From contig CAJWAH010000055.1 of the NCBI GenBank assembly GCA_913020095.1, positions 1 through 8,353 of the forward strand: 8,353 bases of DNA. Direction: 5' to 3'. The notes under the pieces were generated by a model. The model had not been told where the DNA came from, made no database searches, and saw nothing but the letters and a program-made list of their open reading frames with translations. A program made the translations under genes and the position numbers. Origin of the DNA: an uncultured Synechococcus sp. (GTDB lineage: Bacteria; Cyanobacteriota; Cyanobacteriia; PCC-6307; Cyanobiaceae). Shown piece by piece: positions 1-6,161 of this stretch (positions are counted from its first letter, which is position 1; each line of letters begins with the position of its first letter).

Positions 1-197
1 GCCAGGATCAGCCGGGCGAGGCGTCGCCGGCTTGGATCGGGATCAAAGCGAGCGGTTCGCCGCAGCAGGGTGGCTGAGCTGTGGCGGTCGAGTTCAGGCC
101 GGATCTGTTGCAGGCGCTGCTGCAAGGCGCTGCTGATCACCACGGTGCCAGCCGCGGCGATGGTGATCAGCAGAACTCCTCCACCCCGCAGCGGCAT
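1..197 (-). CDS. Unknown membrane-anchored protein, N-terminal part (cut by left edge)
   Basis: This reading frame is open from an ATG at 197-195 to the window edge, giving 65 codons with no stop. The start is supported by AGAGG a few bases upstream on the minus strand. Residues about 7-25 form one hydrophobic stretch (GVLLITIAAAGTVVISSAL), which reads as an N-terminal membrane anchor or uncleaved signal. It is followed by a Gln/Arg-rich segment (LQQRLQQIRPELDR) and a basic stretch (RRTARFDPDPSRRRLARL). Codon choice (ctg, gcc, cgg, atc) matches the neighbouring genes. The gene is divergent from the small membrane-protein gene at 267. I do not recognise the family, and most of the protein lies outside the window. 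A single-pass protein with its bulk in the periplasm or lumen is the simplest reading, by inference only. Confidence 0.65.
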   Translation of the reverse strand, partial: MPLRGGGVLLITIAAAGTVVISSALQQRLQQIRPELDRHSSATLLRRTARFDPDPSRRRLARLIL

Positions 198-266
198 CAA
201 CCTCTGTTGTTCCTTGCCGGCATCGTATGGAGGTCACAATGGCGCGGCTGCAGACCGGCGGGAACC
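198..266. other. Divergent intergenic gap with an isolated strong Shine-Dalgarno-like motif
   Basis: This 69-bp gap lies between two divergent start codons, so it should hold promoter elements for both genes. I find no convincing -35/-10 pair in either direction; CACAAT at 235-240 is a weak -10 match on the plus strand. GGAGGT at 229-234 is a near-perfect ribosome-binding motif four bases before an ATG at 239. That ATG, however, opens a frame different from the membrane-protein frame that starts at 267. Confidence 0.4.
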
Positions 267-491
267 ATGGTCAAGCGATGGGAGCGCTTTCGATCTGCTC
301 TGGCCCAGATGCCTCCCTGGCAGTTGCAACGCCGGCGCGCTGCGCTGGCTGTGGGTTTGGGATTGCTGAGTTGGCTGTTGCGGCCTTGGCCCCCTCTGGT
401 TTGGCTGCCGGGTTGGGTGGTCGGGGGCCTGCTGCTGTGGGGAGCGATTGAGTTGTGGCTCTTGGCATGGCGGCCCCAGCGCTGGCGTTAG
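267..491 (+). CDS. Small two-helix membrane protein, 74 aa, unknown function
   Basis: The frame encodes a 74-residue protein with a basic N-terminus (MVKRWERFR). It has two hydrophobic stretches at about residues 25-40 and 44-67, joined by a short Pro/Trp turn (RPWPPLVW), and a basic Trp-rich tail (WRPQRWR). This looks like a helical hairpin with both ends in the cytoplasm by the positive-inside rule. Ten tryptophans in 74 residues is unusually rich. The open frame extends upstream to about 81, but that part is antisense to the left-edge gene, so I choose the ATG at 267, preceded only by a weak GGCGGG. Codon use fits the neighbours. An 81-bp gap separates it from glmM, which appears to have its own promoter. 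I do not recognise the family. A chance GC-rich open frame is possible, but the charge and hydropathy pattern argues against it. Confidence 0.6.
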   Translation: MVKRWERFRSALAQMPPWQLQRRRAALAVGLGLLSWLLRPWPPLVWLPGWVVGGLLLWGAIELWLLAWRPQRWR

Positions 492-519
492 GCAGACGGC
501 TGTCCATGAGTCTCCTGCG

Positions 520-548
520 TCCAGGCAAGCCTGGAAAACCCGTTTAAT
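520..548 (+). promoter_or_regulatory. Candidate glmM promoter with an overlapping palindrome
   Basis: TTTAAT at 543-548 matches the TATAAT -10 box at five of six positions and sits 24 bases before the glmM ATG, which would give a leader of roughly 18 nt. No good -35 hexamer is found at 16-18 bp. The expected -35 area is instead occupied by an inverted repeat at 520-535, TCCAGGC-AA-GCCTGGA (7-bp arms). This arrangement could be an operator for an activator or repressor. No T-run follows the stem, so it does not look like an intrinsic terminator for the gene at 267-491. Confidence 0.35.
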
Positions 549-572
549 CTCTGCAGGAACGAAGTTTCTGGC

Positions 573-1952
573 ATGGCCGATCTGGCGTCCCATCCGGTGG
601 GCCAACCCCTTGGAGGTGGTGGCGTCAGCTTCGGTACCGATGGCATTCGCGGCCGCGTGGGCACCGTGATGACCCCGGCTCTTGCCATGCAGGTGGGCTA
701 CTGGAGCGGTCAGGTGCTGCCTGGTGATGCCCCAGTGCTGTTGGGGATGGATTCCCGCAGCAGTGGGCCCATGCTCGTGGCCGCCCTCGAGGCTGGCCTG
801 GCTGCGGCGGGCCGTGAGGTGTGGACCCTTGGCCTGTGCCCCACCCCGGCGGTGGCCCGGCTGGTGAATCAGTTCCAGGCGGCTGGCGGCTTGATGGTCT
901 CGGCCAGCCACAACCCCCCAGAAGACAACGGCATCAAATTGTTTGGCCCCTCAGGGGCCAAGCTCAGCCGCGATCAGCAGCAAGCGATCGAAGCCGGCTT
1001 GCGCGGTGAGGTGCGGCCAGCGCTCACCAGCTGTGGTCCCACCCAGCGGCGCACTGAGCTCTTGGAGAGTTACACCGCCTTGCTGGAAAACAGCCTGGAA
1101 GGTCGGCGCCTTGATGGCCGCCGGATAGTGCTCGATCTCTGCTGGGGATCAGCCACCTCCTGCGCGGAGCCCCTATTCCGGCGCCTTGGGGCTGAGGTGA
1201 TTGCCCTGCACAGCCAGCCCGATGGTGCGGCCATCAACGTGGGTTGCGGCAGCACTCACCTCGAGCCCCTGCGCCAGGCCGTGATGGAGCACGGCGCTGA
1301 GATGGGCTTTGCCTTTGATGGAGATGCCGACCGCGTGCTGGCTGTTGATGGCCAGGGCCGCTTGGTGGATGGCGATCACATCCTTTACCTCTGGGGCTCG
1401 GCCCTGGCCGATGCCGATGCCCTGCCGCAACAACGGCTTGTGGCCACGGTGATGAGCAACCTCGGTTTTGAGCGGGCCTGGACGGCACGGGGCGGTCAGT
1501 TGGAACGCACCGCGGTGGGTGATCAACACGTCCATGCCGCCATGGCCGAACTTGGTGCGGTGCTAGGCGGCGAGCAGTCCGGCCACATCATCAGCGCCGA
1601 TCACGGCATGAGTGGCGATGGGGTTTTAACTGCTTTGCAGCTGGCAGCGCTGTTGCAACCTGGCGAGACGCTGTCGGATCGGGTGGATCAAAGCTTCCGC
1701 TCGTTCCCGCAGCGGTTGCGCAATGTGCGTGTGCCGGATCGCGACCGCCGCAAGGGTTGGCAGCAATGCGATGGGCTCACCACGGCCATCGCTGCAGCTG
1801 AGGCCGCCATGGGCGATGAGGGCCGGGTGTTGGTGCGGGCCTCCGGCACCGAGCCTTTGTTGCGGGTGATGGTGGAGGCCTCCTGCCAGGAGCAGGTGGA
1901 CCACTGGACCGATCACCTCTCTGAGCTCGCCGATCAGCTGCTCAACGCCTGA
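573..1952 (+). CDS. glmM: Phosphoglucosamine mutase GlmM
   Basis: This 459-aa cytosolic enzyme converts glucosamine-6-phosphate to glucosamine-1-phosphate (EC 5.4.2.10), on the path to UDP-GlcNAc for peptidoglycan and lipopolysaccharide. The alpha-D-phosphohexomutase layout is complete. FGTDGIRG at 20-27 opens domain 1. The phospho-serine loop VSASHNP at 109-115 places the catalytic serine at S112. The metal loop DGDADR at 249-254 supplies three aspartates. The sugar loop GEQSGH is at 333-338, and the phosphate-binding loop RASGTEP at 422-428. The SASHNP/GEQSGH combination fits GlmM better than the related phosphomannomutases. Length is near the usual ~445-460 aa. The ATG at 573 is the natural start, about 19 residues before FGTDG, and has no close Shine-Dalgarno. 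It is probably transcribed from the candidate promoter just upstream. Its 3' end overlaps the convergent BadF-like gene by 19 bp. No key residue is missing. Confidence 0.97.
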   Translation: MADLASHPVGQPLGGGGVSFGTDGIRGRVGTVMTPALAMQVGYWSGQVLPGDAPVLLGMDSRSSGPMLVAALEAGLAAAGREVWTLGLCPTPAVARLVNQFQAAGGLMVSASHNPPEDNGIKLFGPSGAKLSRDQQQAIEAGLRGEVRPALTSCGPTQRRTELLESYTALLENSLEGRRLDGRRIVLDLCWGSATSCAEPLFRRLGAEVIALHSQPDGAAINVGCGSTHLEPLRQAVMEHGAEMGFAFDGDADRVLAVDGQGRLVDGDHILYLWGSALADADALPQQRLVATVMSNLGFERAWTARGGQLERTAVGDQHVHAAMAELGAVLGGEQSGHIISADHGMSGDGVLTALQLAALLQPGETLSDRVDQSFRSFPQRLRNVRVPDRDRRKGWQQCDGLTTAIAAAEAAMGDEGRVLVRASGTEPLLRVMVEASCQEQVDHWTDHLSELADQLLNA

Positions 1953-2881
1953 GCCAGGCGCAAGGCCCCATCACAGGCATCGCCTTGGGGCTGCACATGA
2001 CGCAGCCCGGGGAGACGTTCCAGCAGCAAACGATCCATGGCTTGCCGCAGCAGGCTCAGATGGCTGATGGCTCCCCCTGAGCAGCACAGGGCCGGGGCCT
2101 CCAGCTCGAGCGCTTCGGCAACGCCAATCACCATGGCGGCCAGTTCATCCCCGGCGTGTTCAAGCACGCTTTGGGCATGGGCATCGCCGGTCAAGGCCTG
2201 CTGATGCACCACCGGTGCCAAGCGGGCAAAGCCCGCAGCGCCAAAGCCTGGATCCACCACCAGGGCCTTGAGCTCGTGGGCCTGCTGCACGCCGAGGGCT
2301 TGCCACAGCGCTGCTTTTAAACCTGTTTCGGGCAGTCGTCCGTCGGCCATGCGCAGGCTGATCGCCAAGCCATCGCGGCCAATGTCCATGGCGCTGCCCA
2401 CCCCATCCACCAGCCAGCCCCAACCAGCGCAGCGATGCTGCCGGCCCTGCTCGTTTTGGCCCAGGGCAATCGCACCGGTGCCGCTGATCAGGCTGATGCC
2501 CGCCTGCCCGGGGGCAAAAGCGCCGGCCAGGGCTGTGCGCTCATCTCCTGTCACCAGCACCGCATCAAGTTCCAGGGCCTGGCGGGCTAAGTCGGTGCCC
2601 AGGCGTTGGGTGGGGCTGTCCTGCTCGATGCCGCTCGCCCCAATCGCCGCGGCGGCCAAAGGCTCCAGGGCTGCTCCCCCCTGCCGCCTGGCAGCCTCCA
2701 GGCTGCTCTGCAGCGCCTGCCTAAAGCGCTCCGGCCCTTGCTCGCTGCCCAGGTGGCTGACGCCGCTGCCTTCGCCTTCGGCCACCACGCGGCCATCGCG
2801 CTGGCTCAGGCGGCAGCGGGTGTGGGTCTGGCCGGCATCAAAACCAGCGAGCAGGCCACCGGTGGGGCTGGTGAGCGTCAT
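1934..2881 (-). CDS. BadF/BadG/BcrA/BcrD-family ATPase, N-acetylglucosamine-kinase-like
   Basis: This 315-aa soluble protein of the ASKHA (actin/hexokinase) fold belongs to the family that contains eukaryotic-type N-acetylglucosamine kinases and 2-hydroxyacyl-dehydratase activators. The phosphate-1 loop is GFDAGQTHTRC at 13-23. The segment GDERTAL at 112-118 corresponds to the family's catalytic-Asp region (often NDA), with D113 as candidate base. The phosphate-2 loop ISGTGAIALG is at 132-141, and an adenosine-type CSGGAI at 267-272. It ends with the family's GALRLA at 305-310. The usual GWGxxLGDEGSG sugar-site motif is altered here to GWGWLVDGVGSAMDIG (153-168). No 4Fe-4S cysteine pair typical of dehydratase activators is evident, so sugar kinase is the better guess, probably GlcNAc to GlcNAc-6-P, but the substrate is unproven. 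It is the last gene of the minus-strand operon; its ATG overlaps the ictB stop (ATGA, 2881-2878), which suggests translational coupling. Confidence 0.85.
   Translation of the reverse strand: MTLTSPTGGLLAGFDAGQTHTRCRLSQRDGRVVAEGEGSGVSHLGSEQGPERFRQALQSSLEAARRQGGAALEPLAAAAIGASGIEQDSPTQRLGTDLARQALELDAVLVTGDERTALAGAFAPGQAGISLISGTGAIALGQNEQGRQHRCAGWGWLVDGVGSAMDIGRDGLAISLRMADGRLPETGLKAALWQALGVQQAHELKALVVDPGFGAAGFARLAPVVHQQALTGDAHAQSVLEHAGDELAAMVIGVAEALELEAPALCCSGGAISHLSLLRQAMDRLLLERLPGLRHVQPQGDACDGALRLAQALSS
1946..1960. terminator. Small hairpin at the convergent glmM/badF-like ends
   Basis: CGCCTG-AGC-CAGGCG is a perfect 6-bp stem with a 3-nt loop, and it contains the glmM stop codon (TGA, 1950-1952). 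It reads as a hairpin on both strands and sits where two convergent transcripts meet. No T-tract follows on either strand, so it is at best a weak or factor-assisted terminator, and it may be chance within coding DNA. Confidence 0.25.
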
Positions 2882-4185
2882 CGCAGTTGGCGAGCCGCTC
2901 CAAGGGTGGCCAGGGCAAACCAGCCCGTGATCTGCACTTCCGGGCGGAAAAAGATGGTGTCCACCACGCCATGCCCTGCCAGGCCGATCACGGCCGCGGC
3001 AGCGCCAAGGGCCGGCAAGCTCAACACCAGGTCCCGCTGCAGCTGCTGCAGCCCAAGCCGAAGCGAACTGAACAACAGTCCGGTGGCCGCCAGGAGCCCA
3101 GGGATGCCGGTTTCCACAGCGAGCTCAAGAGGCACGGAGTAGGCGCTCAAGGCGGTGTAGCCCGGTTGTTGAAAGAGCGGGTAGATCAGGTTGAAGGCGC
3201 TGTTGCCAGGGCCAATGCCAATCCAGGGCCGCGCCTGAATCATCTCCAGCGCGGCCAACCAAACGTTGATGCGGAAGTTGTTGGAGCTATCGCCGCGACC
3301 GGCCAACATGCTGGTGAGGCGAATGCGCAGCGGCTCCACCTTGATGGCCGCCAGCACCAGTGCCACCACCACGGCAGTGATCACCAGCGGCGGCAGCAGT
3401 TTTCCCCACAAAGGGCCGAGCCGGCGGGATTGCCGCAGCAGCAGCAAGAGCCCCAGGCTGCCCAGGGCAAGCAGCAAGCCAATCCAGCCGCCTCGGCTGT
3501 AGCTCAGTAGGGCGGCCGCTAGGCCGCAGCCCAGGCTGCCCAGGGCCAACAGCTTCGGCCAAACCCCTTGCCAGCGCAGCAGGCCGATGACCGCTAGCGG
3601 CAGGATCGGCACCAGATAACCCGCCAGCAAGTTGGGATTGCCCAGGGTGCTGTAGATGCGCCGCGTGCCATCGGCAACGGAGTTGGGATCAGCCCAGAGG
3701 GCGAGATCTTCGATGGGGGCATAGAGCTGCCGCAGCCCGATCACGGCGGTGATCAATTGCCCCAGCAACAGGGCGGCCAATAGTCGGTTCCACCATTGCG
3801 GTGCCCCCTCCAGCAGCCGCCGCATCAGGGCATACACCCCGAGGTAGCTCAACAGCTTCAGCAGTCCTTTGGCCGCGGCGGCTGGAACGGGTGATAGGCC
3901 CGTGGCCACCACGGCGATGGCCACGTACAGCAGCAACCAGCCATTAATGGCCCCCAGGGGGCGTTGCACCGGTGGTGTGGCGAGTCCCCACACCAGCCAC
4001 AGCAACCCGCAGGCGGCAATCAGCAAGCCAAGGCCCGTGCGGGTTGCCATCGGCAGCACCAGCAGCAGGGCGCAAAGCATGCCGCCGGCTATTTGGGGCA
4101 GCAGCTTGCGCAGGCGACTCGTTGCCTCGCTGGCCAGCAGTCCCTGCCAGCACAGCAGCCAAGGGGCGGCTGGAGAGGGACTCAT
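2878..4185 (-). CDS. ictB: IctB family membrane protein (O-antigen ligase/Wzy-like fold)
   Basis: This 435-aa polytopic inner-membrane protein has roughly ten or more hydrophobic segments. From memory it matches cyanobacterial IctB closely: LGNPNLLAGYLVP near 181-193, LSYSRGGWIG near 227-236, the block DSSNNFRINVWLAALEMIQA beginning near 299, PWIGIGPGNSAFNLIYP near 320-336, and ALSAYSVPLELAVE near 345-358. The DSSNNFRINVW/GIGPGN part lies in the Wzy_C/O-antigen-ligase domain. IctB was first named for a proposed role in inorganic-carbon accumulation, later disputed; the fold suggests glycan or lipid-linked sugar transfer. I chose the ATG at 4185 because it forms an ATGA overlap with the trmB stop. 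A GTG at 4209 would add eight mostly basic residues (MRRRRCDA). The 3' end makes a second ATGA overlap with the kinase-like gene. The exact biochemical activity is not shown by the sequence. Confidence 0.93.
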   Translation of the reverse strand: MSPSPAAPWLLCWQGLLASEATSRLRKLLPQIAGGMLCALLLVLPMATRTGLGLLIAACGLLWLVWGLATPPVQRPLGAINGWLLLYVAIAVVATGLSPVPAAAAKGLLKLLSYLGVYALMRRLLEGAPQWWNRLLAALLLGQLITAVIGLRQLYAPIEDLALWADPNSVADGTRRIYSTLGNPNLLAGYLVPILPLAVIGLLRWQGVWPKLLALGSLGCGLAAALLSYSRGGWIGLLLALGSLGLLLLLRQSRRLGPLWGKLLPPLVITAVVVALVLAAIKVEPLRIRLTSMLAGRGDSSNNFRINVWLAALEMIQARPWIGIGPGNSAFNLIYPLFQQPGYTALSAYSVPLELAVETGIPGLLAATGLLFSSLRLGLQQLQRDLVLSLPALGAAAAVIGLAGHGVVDTIFFRPEVQITGWFALATLGAARQLR

Positions 4186-4892
4186 GGCGTCGCAGCGTCG
4201 GCGGCGCACGGATTATGGGCTTGAACGGCTGCTGTGGTTCGAGCGAAGAGCCGTCTGTAAACCGGCAGGCCCTGTTTCTGCACATACAGCTCACGTTCGG
4301 TGGGCTGTTGCAAGGGGTTGTCGCTGAGCCATTGGCCGCCATCGGCGGGTTCAAACCAGGGACCGCTGGTTGTGGCCTCCAGCATCTGGTCGATCACATC
4401 GGGAACATCGCTCTGCAAAAAGAGCTGAGCCCCCGGTGCCATTGCTGCAGCCACCCAGCGGATCAGCTCGGGCTGCACCATGCGCCGTTTTTGATGCCGC
4501 TTTTTAAACCAGGGGTCGGGATACTGAATCGTGACCAGCTCCAACAGCCCAATGGGCAGTTGCGCCAACCAATTCCGCAGGCTGATGTTGGCGTTGCAGA
4601 ACAGAAAGTGCAGGTTGGTGAGCTCCAGTTGCAGGCGCTCGGCTTCCGCTTGCTTCACCAAGGGATGGCGGATCTCCAGGCCCAGGTGATTGCGCTGCGG
4701 GGTCTGGCTCGCCATCTGCAGCAGGAATTTGCCGCGGGCGCAGCCGATGTCGAGGTGGAGCGGTTGCTCTGGTGTGGCGAAGAGCTCAGCTAAGCCGGGT
4801 AATGGACGCTCCTGCTGGAAGAAGCTGCTGAGTGGATTGACGTGCTGCCGCAAGGACCTCAGGACTGGGTTGGAACCACAAGGGCCCAGCAT
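4182..4892 (-). CDS. trmB: tRNA (guanine-N7)-methyltransferase TrmB
   Basis: This cytosolic, SAM-dependent enzyme makes m7G46 in the variable loop of tRNAs (EC 2.1.1.33). In 236-aa numbering, the family opening RQHVNPLSSFFQ is at 15-26. SAM motif I, HLDIGCARGKF, is at 46-56, and GLEIRHPLV at 71-79 supplies the acidic ribose-binding residue. FCNANI is at 98-103. The signature PDPWFKKRHQKRR is at 125-137, followed by the substrate-side SD at 161-162 and PTERE at 197-201. All expected motifs are present and the length is normal. The start is uncertain. The ATG at 4892 overlaps the FIST gene by 34 bp and lacks a Shine-Dalgarno. A TTG at 4853-4851, just after GAGG, would start the protein directly at LRQHVNPL, as I recall for marine Synechococcus orthologues, and leave 5 bp after the FIST stop. 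The stop overlaps the ictB ATG. Confidence 0.95.
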   Translation of the reverse strand: MLGPCGSNPVLRSLRQHVNPLSSFFQQERPLPGLAELFATPEQPLHLDIGCARGKFLLQMASQTPQRNHLGLEIRHPLVKQAEAERLQLELTNLHFLFCNANISLRNWLAQLPIGLLELVTIQYPDPWFKKRHQKRRMVQPELIRWVAAAMAPGAQLFLQSDVPDVIDQMLEATTSGPWFEPADGGQWLSDNPLQQPTERELYVQKQGLPVYRRLFARTTAAVQAHNPCAADAATP

Positions 4893-6100
4893 GCGGTGTA
4901 GCCGTGCAGCTGGGTGCTGCCGTCTACCGGGCCGATTTCACCATTGCAGAACAAGCCGCTGATGGGCAGCTCTGGGAAGTGCTTGCGGCAGAGGCCCGTA
5001 TCCACGTGGGCTTCGCCATAGAGCCCTTGCCCTCGCCCGAGGCAGGCAAAGAGCAGCGCTGCAACCGGTGGCTGCTGGCAGTTCTGTTGAGAAGCGTCCA
5101 GTAGGCCATCGAGTTCCTGCCGTGAGGTGGCGCCATCGCGCAGTTGGAATTGCAAGCGCTGCCCCACCTGGAGGCTGTCGGCCACGGCCATGGCGCCATG
5201 GCGCGGGTCCACCCCCATCAAATTGCGCACCAAAAAGGGGTTGCTGCTGCGCTCTTGTTGCAGTGAAAAGCTGTTGCGGGCCAAGCCAACAAACAGGGAG
5301 TGCCGCAGCAACTCTTTGTCGGGCTCAGGCAGGGTTTCGATCACCTGCTGCAGCGCCGTTACCGGGTTGGCGAGCTCATCTCCTTGGCGCAGCTCCAGCA
5401 CCACATTGCGCTTGGCTTGCTCAACCTCAAAGATCGGCCCGATGGGGCGGCACCCCTGGGCGACCACTGGCTCCAGCGTCCAGGCCCCGGAGATCACGCA
5501 GCCCACGGCGCTGTGGTGCACCTGATCCGCCAACAGCAGCGAGCCGTGGTTTGCGCTGTGGTTCCCCGCGATTCCGCCGAGCTTGGCCATGGCCGGATAG
5601 GCGTAATCCAACCCACTGATCAGATCGTTGATGCTGCTGATGCTGGGGTCCAGCCACAGCAACATCGCCCCACCGGCGGCCGGGTCGGCCCCCACGGCCT
5701 GCTGCCATGGCAACGCCGGGCCATCGAGATCGGGTAGTTGGTTGGCATCGAGCGCAAAGCAGTTGATCTGCGCGCCCGGCAGTTTCAGCAGCGTGACGCT
5801 GAGGCCGCACCCCTGCTCCAATTCCAAGGGCTGGTTGCCGGAATTGGTGCCCACCACGCCGCCGCCGCAGGCACCCAACCAGTGGTCTGCTTGCAGCTTT
5901 TGCTGCAGCAGGGGCAGCAGGCGGGGCAGATCACTGGCAAAGCTGCTGCTGCAAAAGACCAGCGCCAAGTTCGCCTGGCCCATGCCCTTGAGGCTGCCAG
6001 CCACCTCATCGATGGCTTGCTCCAGGGAGGGTTGAGAGGAGAGGGCCGTGCGGGCGAGCGCATCAGGACCACTGCTCTTGAACCAGGGCAGCATGACCAT
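4859..6100 (-). CDS. FIST-domain (FIST_N plus FIST_C) sensor protein
   Basis: This 413-aa stand-alone FIST protein has no recognisable output domain, signal peptide or membrane segment. The FIST_N part spans about residues 30-215 and includes ALVFCSSSF (46-54), WLGACGGGVVG (74-84) and KLGGIAGNH (173-181). GCRPIGP at 216-222 marks the transition. The FIST_C part spans about 240-410 and includes LMGVDPRHGAMAVADSL (294-310), ALLFACLGRGQGLYG (348-362), ISGLFCNGEIGP (380-391) and LHGYTACWALV (398-408). FIST domains are proposed to bind small ligands such as amino acids and are often fused to kinases or cyclases; here the module is alone. It is first in the four-gene operon. The ATG at 6100 is taken as the start, and an ATG two codons later (6094) is equally possible, with no clear Shine-Dalgarno for either. 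Its upstream region is shared divergently with the DUF3177 gene. Confidence 0.9.
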   Translation of the reverse strand: MVMLPWFKSSGPDALARTALSSQPSLEQAIDEVAGSLKGMGQANLALVFCSSSFASDLPRLLPLLQQKLQADHWLGACGGGVVGTNSGNQPLELEQGCGLSVTLLKLPGAQINCFALDANQLPDLDGPALPWQQAVGADPAAGGAMLLWLDPSISSINDLISGLDYAYPAMAKLGGIAGNHSANHGSLLLADQVHHSAVGCVISGAWTLEPVVAQGCRPIGPIFEVEQAKRNVVLELRQGDELANPVTALQQVIETLPEPDKELLRHSLFVGLARNSFSLQQERSSNPFLVRNLMGVDPRHGAMAVADSLQVGQRLQFQLRDGATSRQELDGLLDASQQNCQQPPVAALLFACLGRGQGLYGEAHVDTGLCRKHFPELPISGLFCNGEIGPVDGSTQLHGYTACWALVVPTQS

Positions 6101-6111
6101 GGCTGTGCTGA

Positions 6112-6140
6112 TTGGACGCTACAGCTGCGGCGCGGATAAT
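6112..6140 (+). promoter_or_regulatory. Sigma70-type promoter for the DUF3177 gene
   Basis: TTGGAC at 6112-6117 (four of six to TTGACA) and GATAAT at 6135-6140 (five of six to TATAAT) are separated by exactly 17 bp in the divergent gap between the FIST and DUF3177 genes. Transcription would start near 6147, leaving a leader of about 15 nt before the ATG at 6162. The -35 lies 12 bp beyond the FIST start codon, so divergent promoters would be crowded. I see no equally good promoter for the minus strand. Confidence 0.5.
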
Positions 6141-6161
6141 GAGGCACCCTTTTGCCCCGGC

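Noticed and set aside
521..540. Palindrome after the small gene as an intrinsic terminator
   Set aside because: The stem is followed by AAAACCCG on the plus strand, not by a T-run, and it overlaps a -35 position instead.
234..911. Long minus-strand open frame (225 codons) across the small gene and the start of glmM
   Set aside because: It is antisense to glmM and low-complexity in composition (Gln/His/Pro/Ala), typical of the opposite strand of GC-rich coding DNA. No motif or ribosome site is seen.
3041..3060. CTGCAG/CTGCTG repeat-like run
   Set aside because: It encodes an ordinary Leu-Gln-Gln-Leu helix in IctB and is not a repeat array.
2268..3142. Plus-strand open frames opposite the BadF-like gene and ictB
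   Set aside because: They are antisense shadows rich in Ala/Pro/Arg/Ser with no supporting signals.
3972..4793. Plus-strand open frame of 273 codons opposite ictB/trmB
   Set aside because: It is a shadow of two well-supported genes whose motifs run through the same DNA, and its translation shows no recognisable domain.
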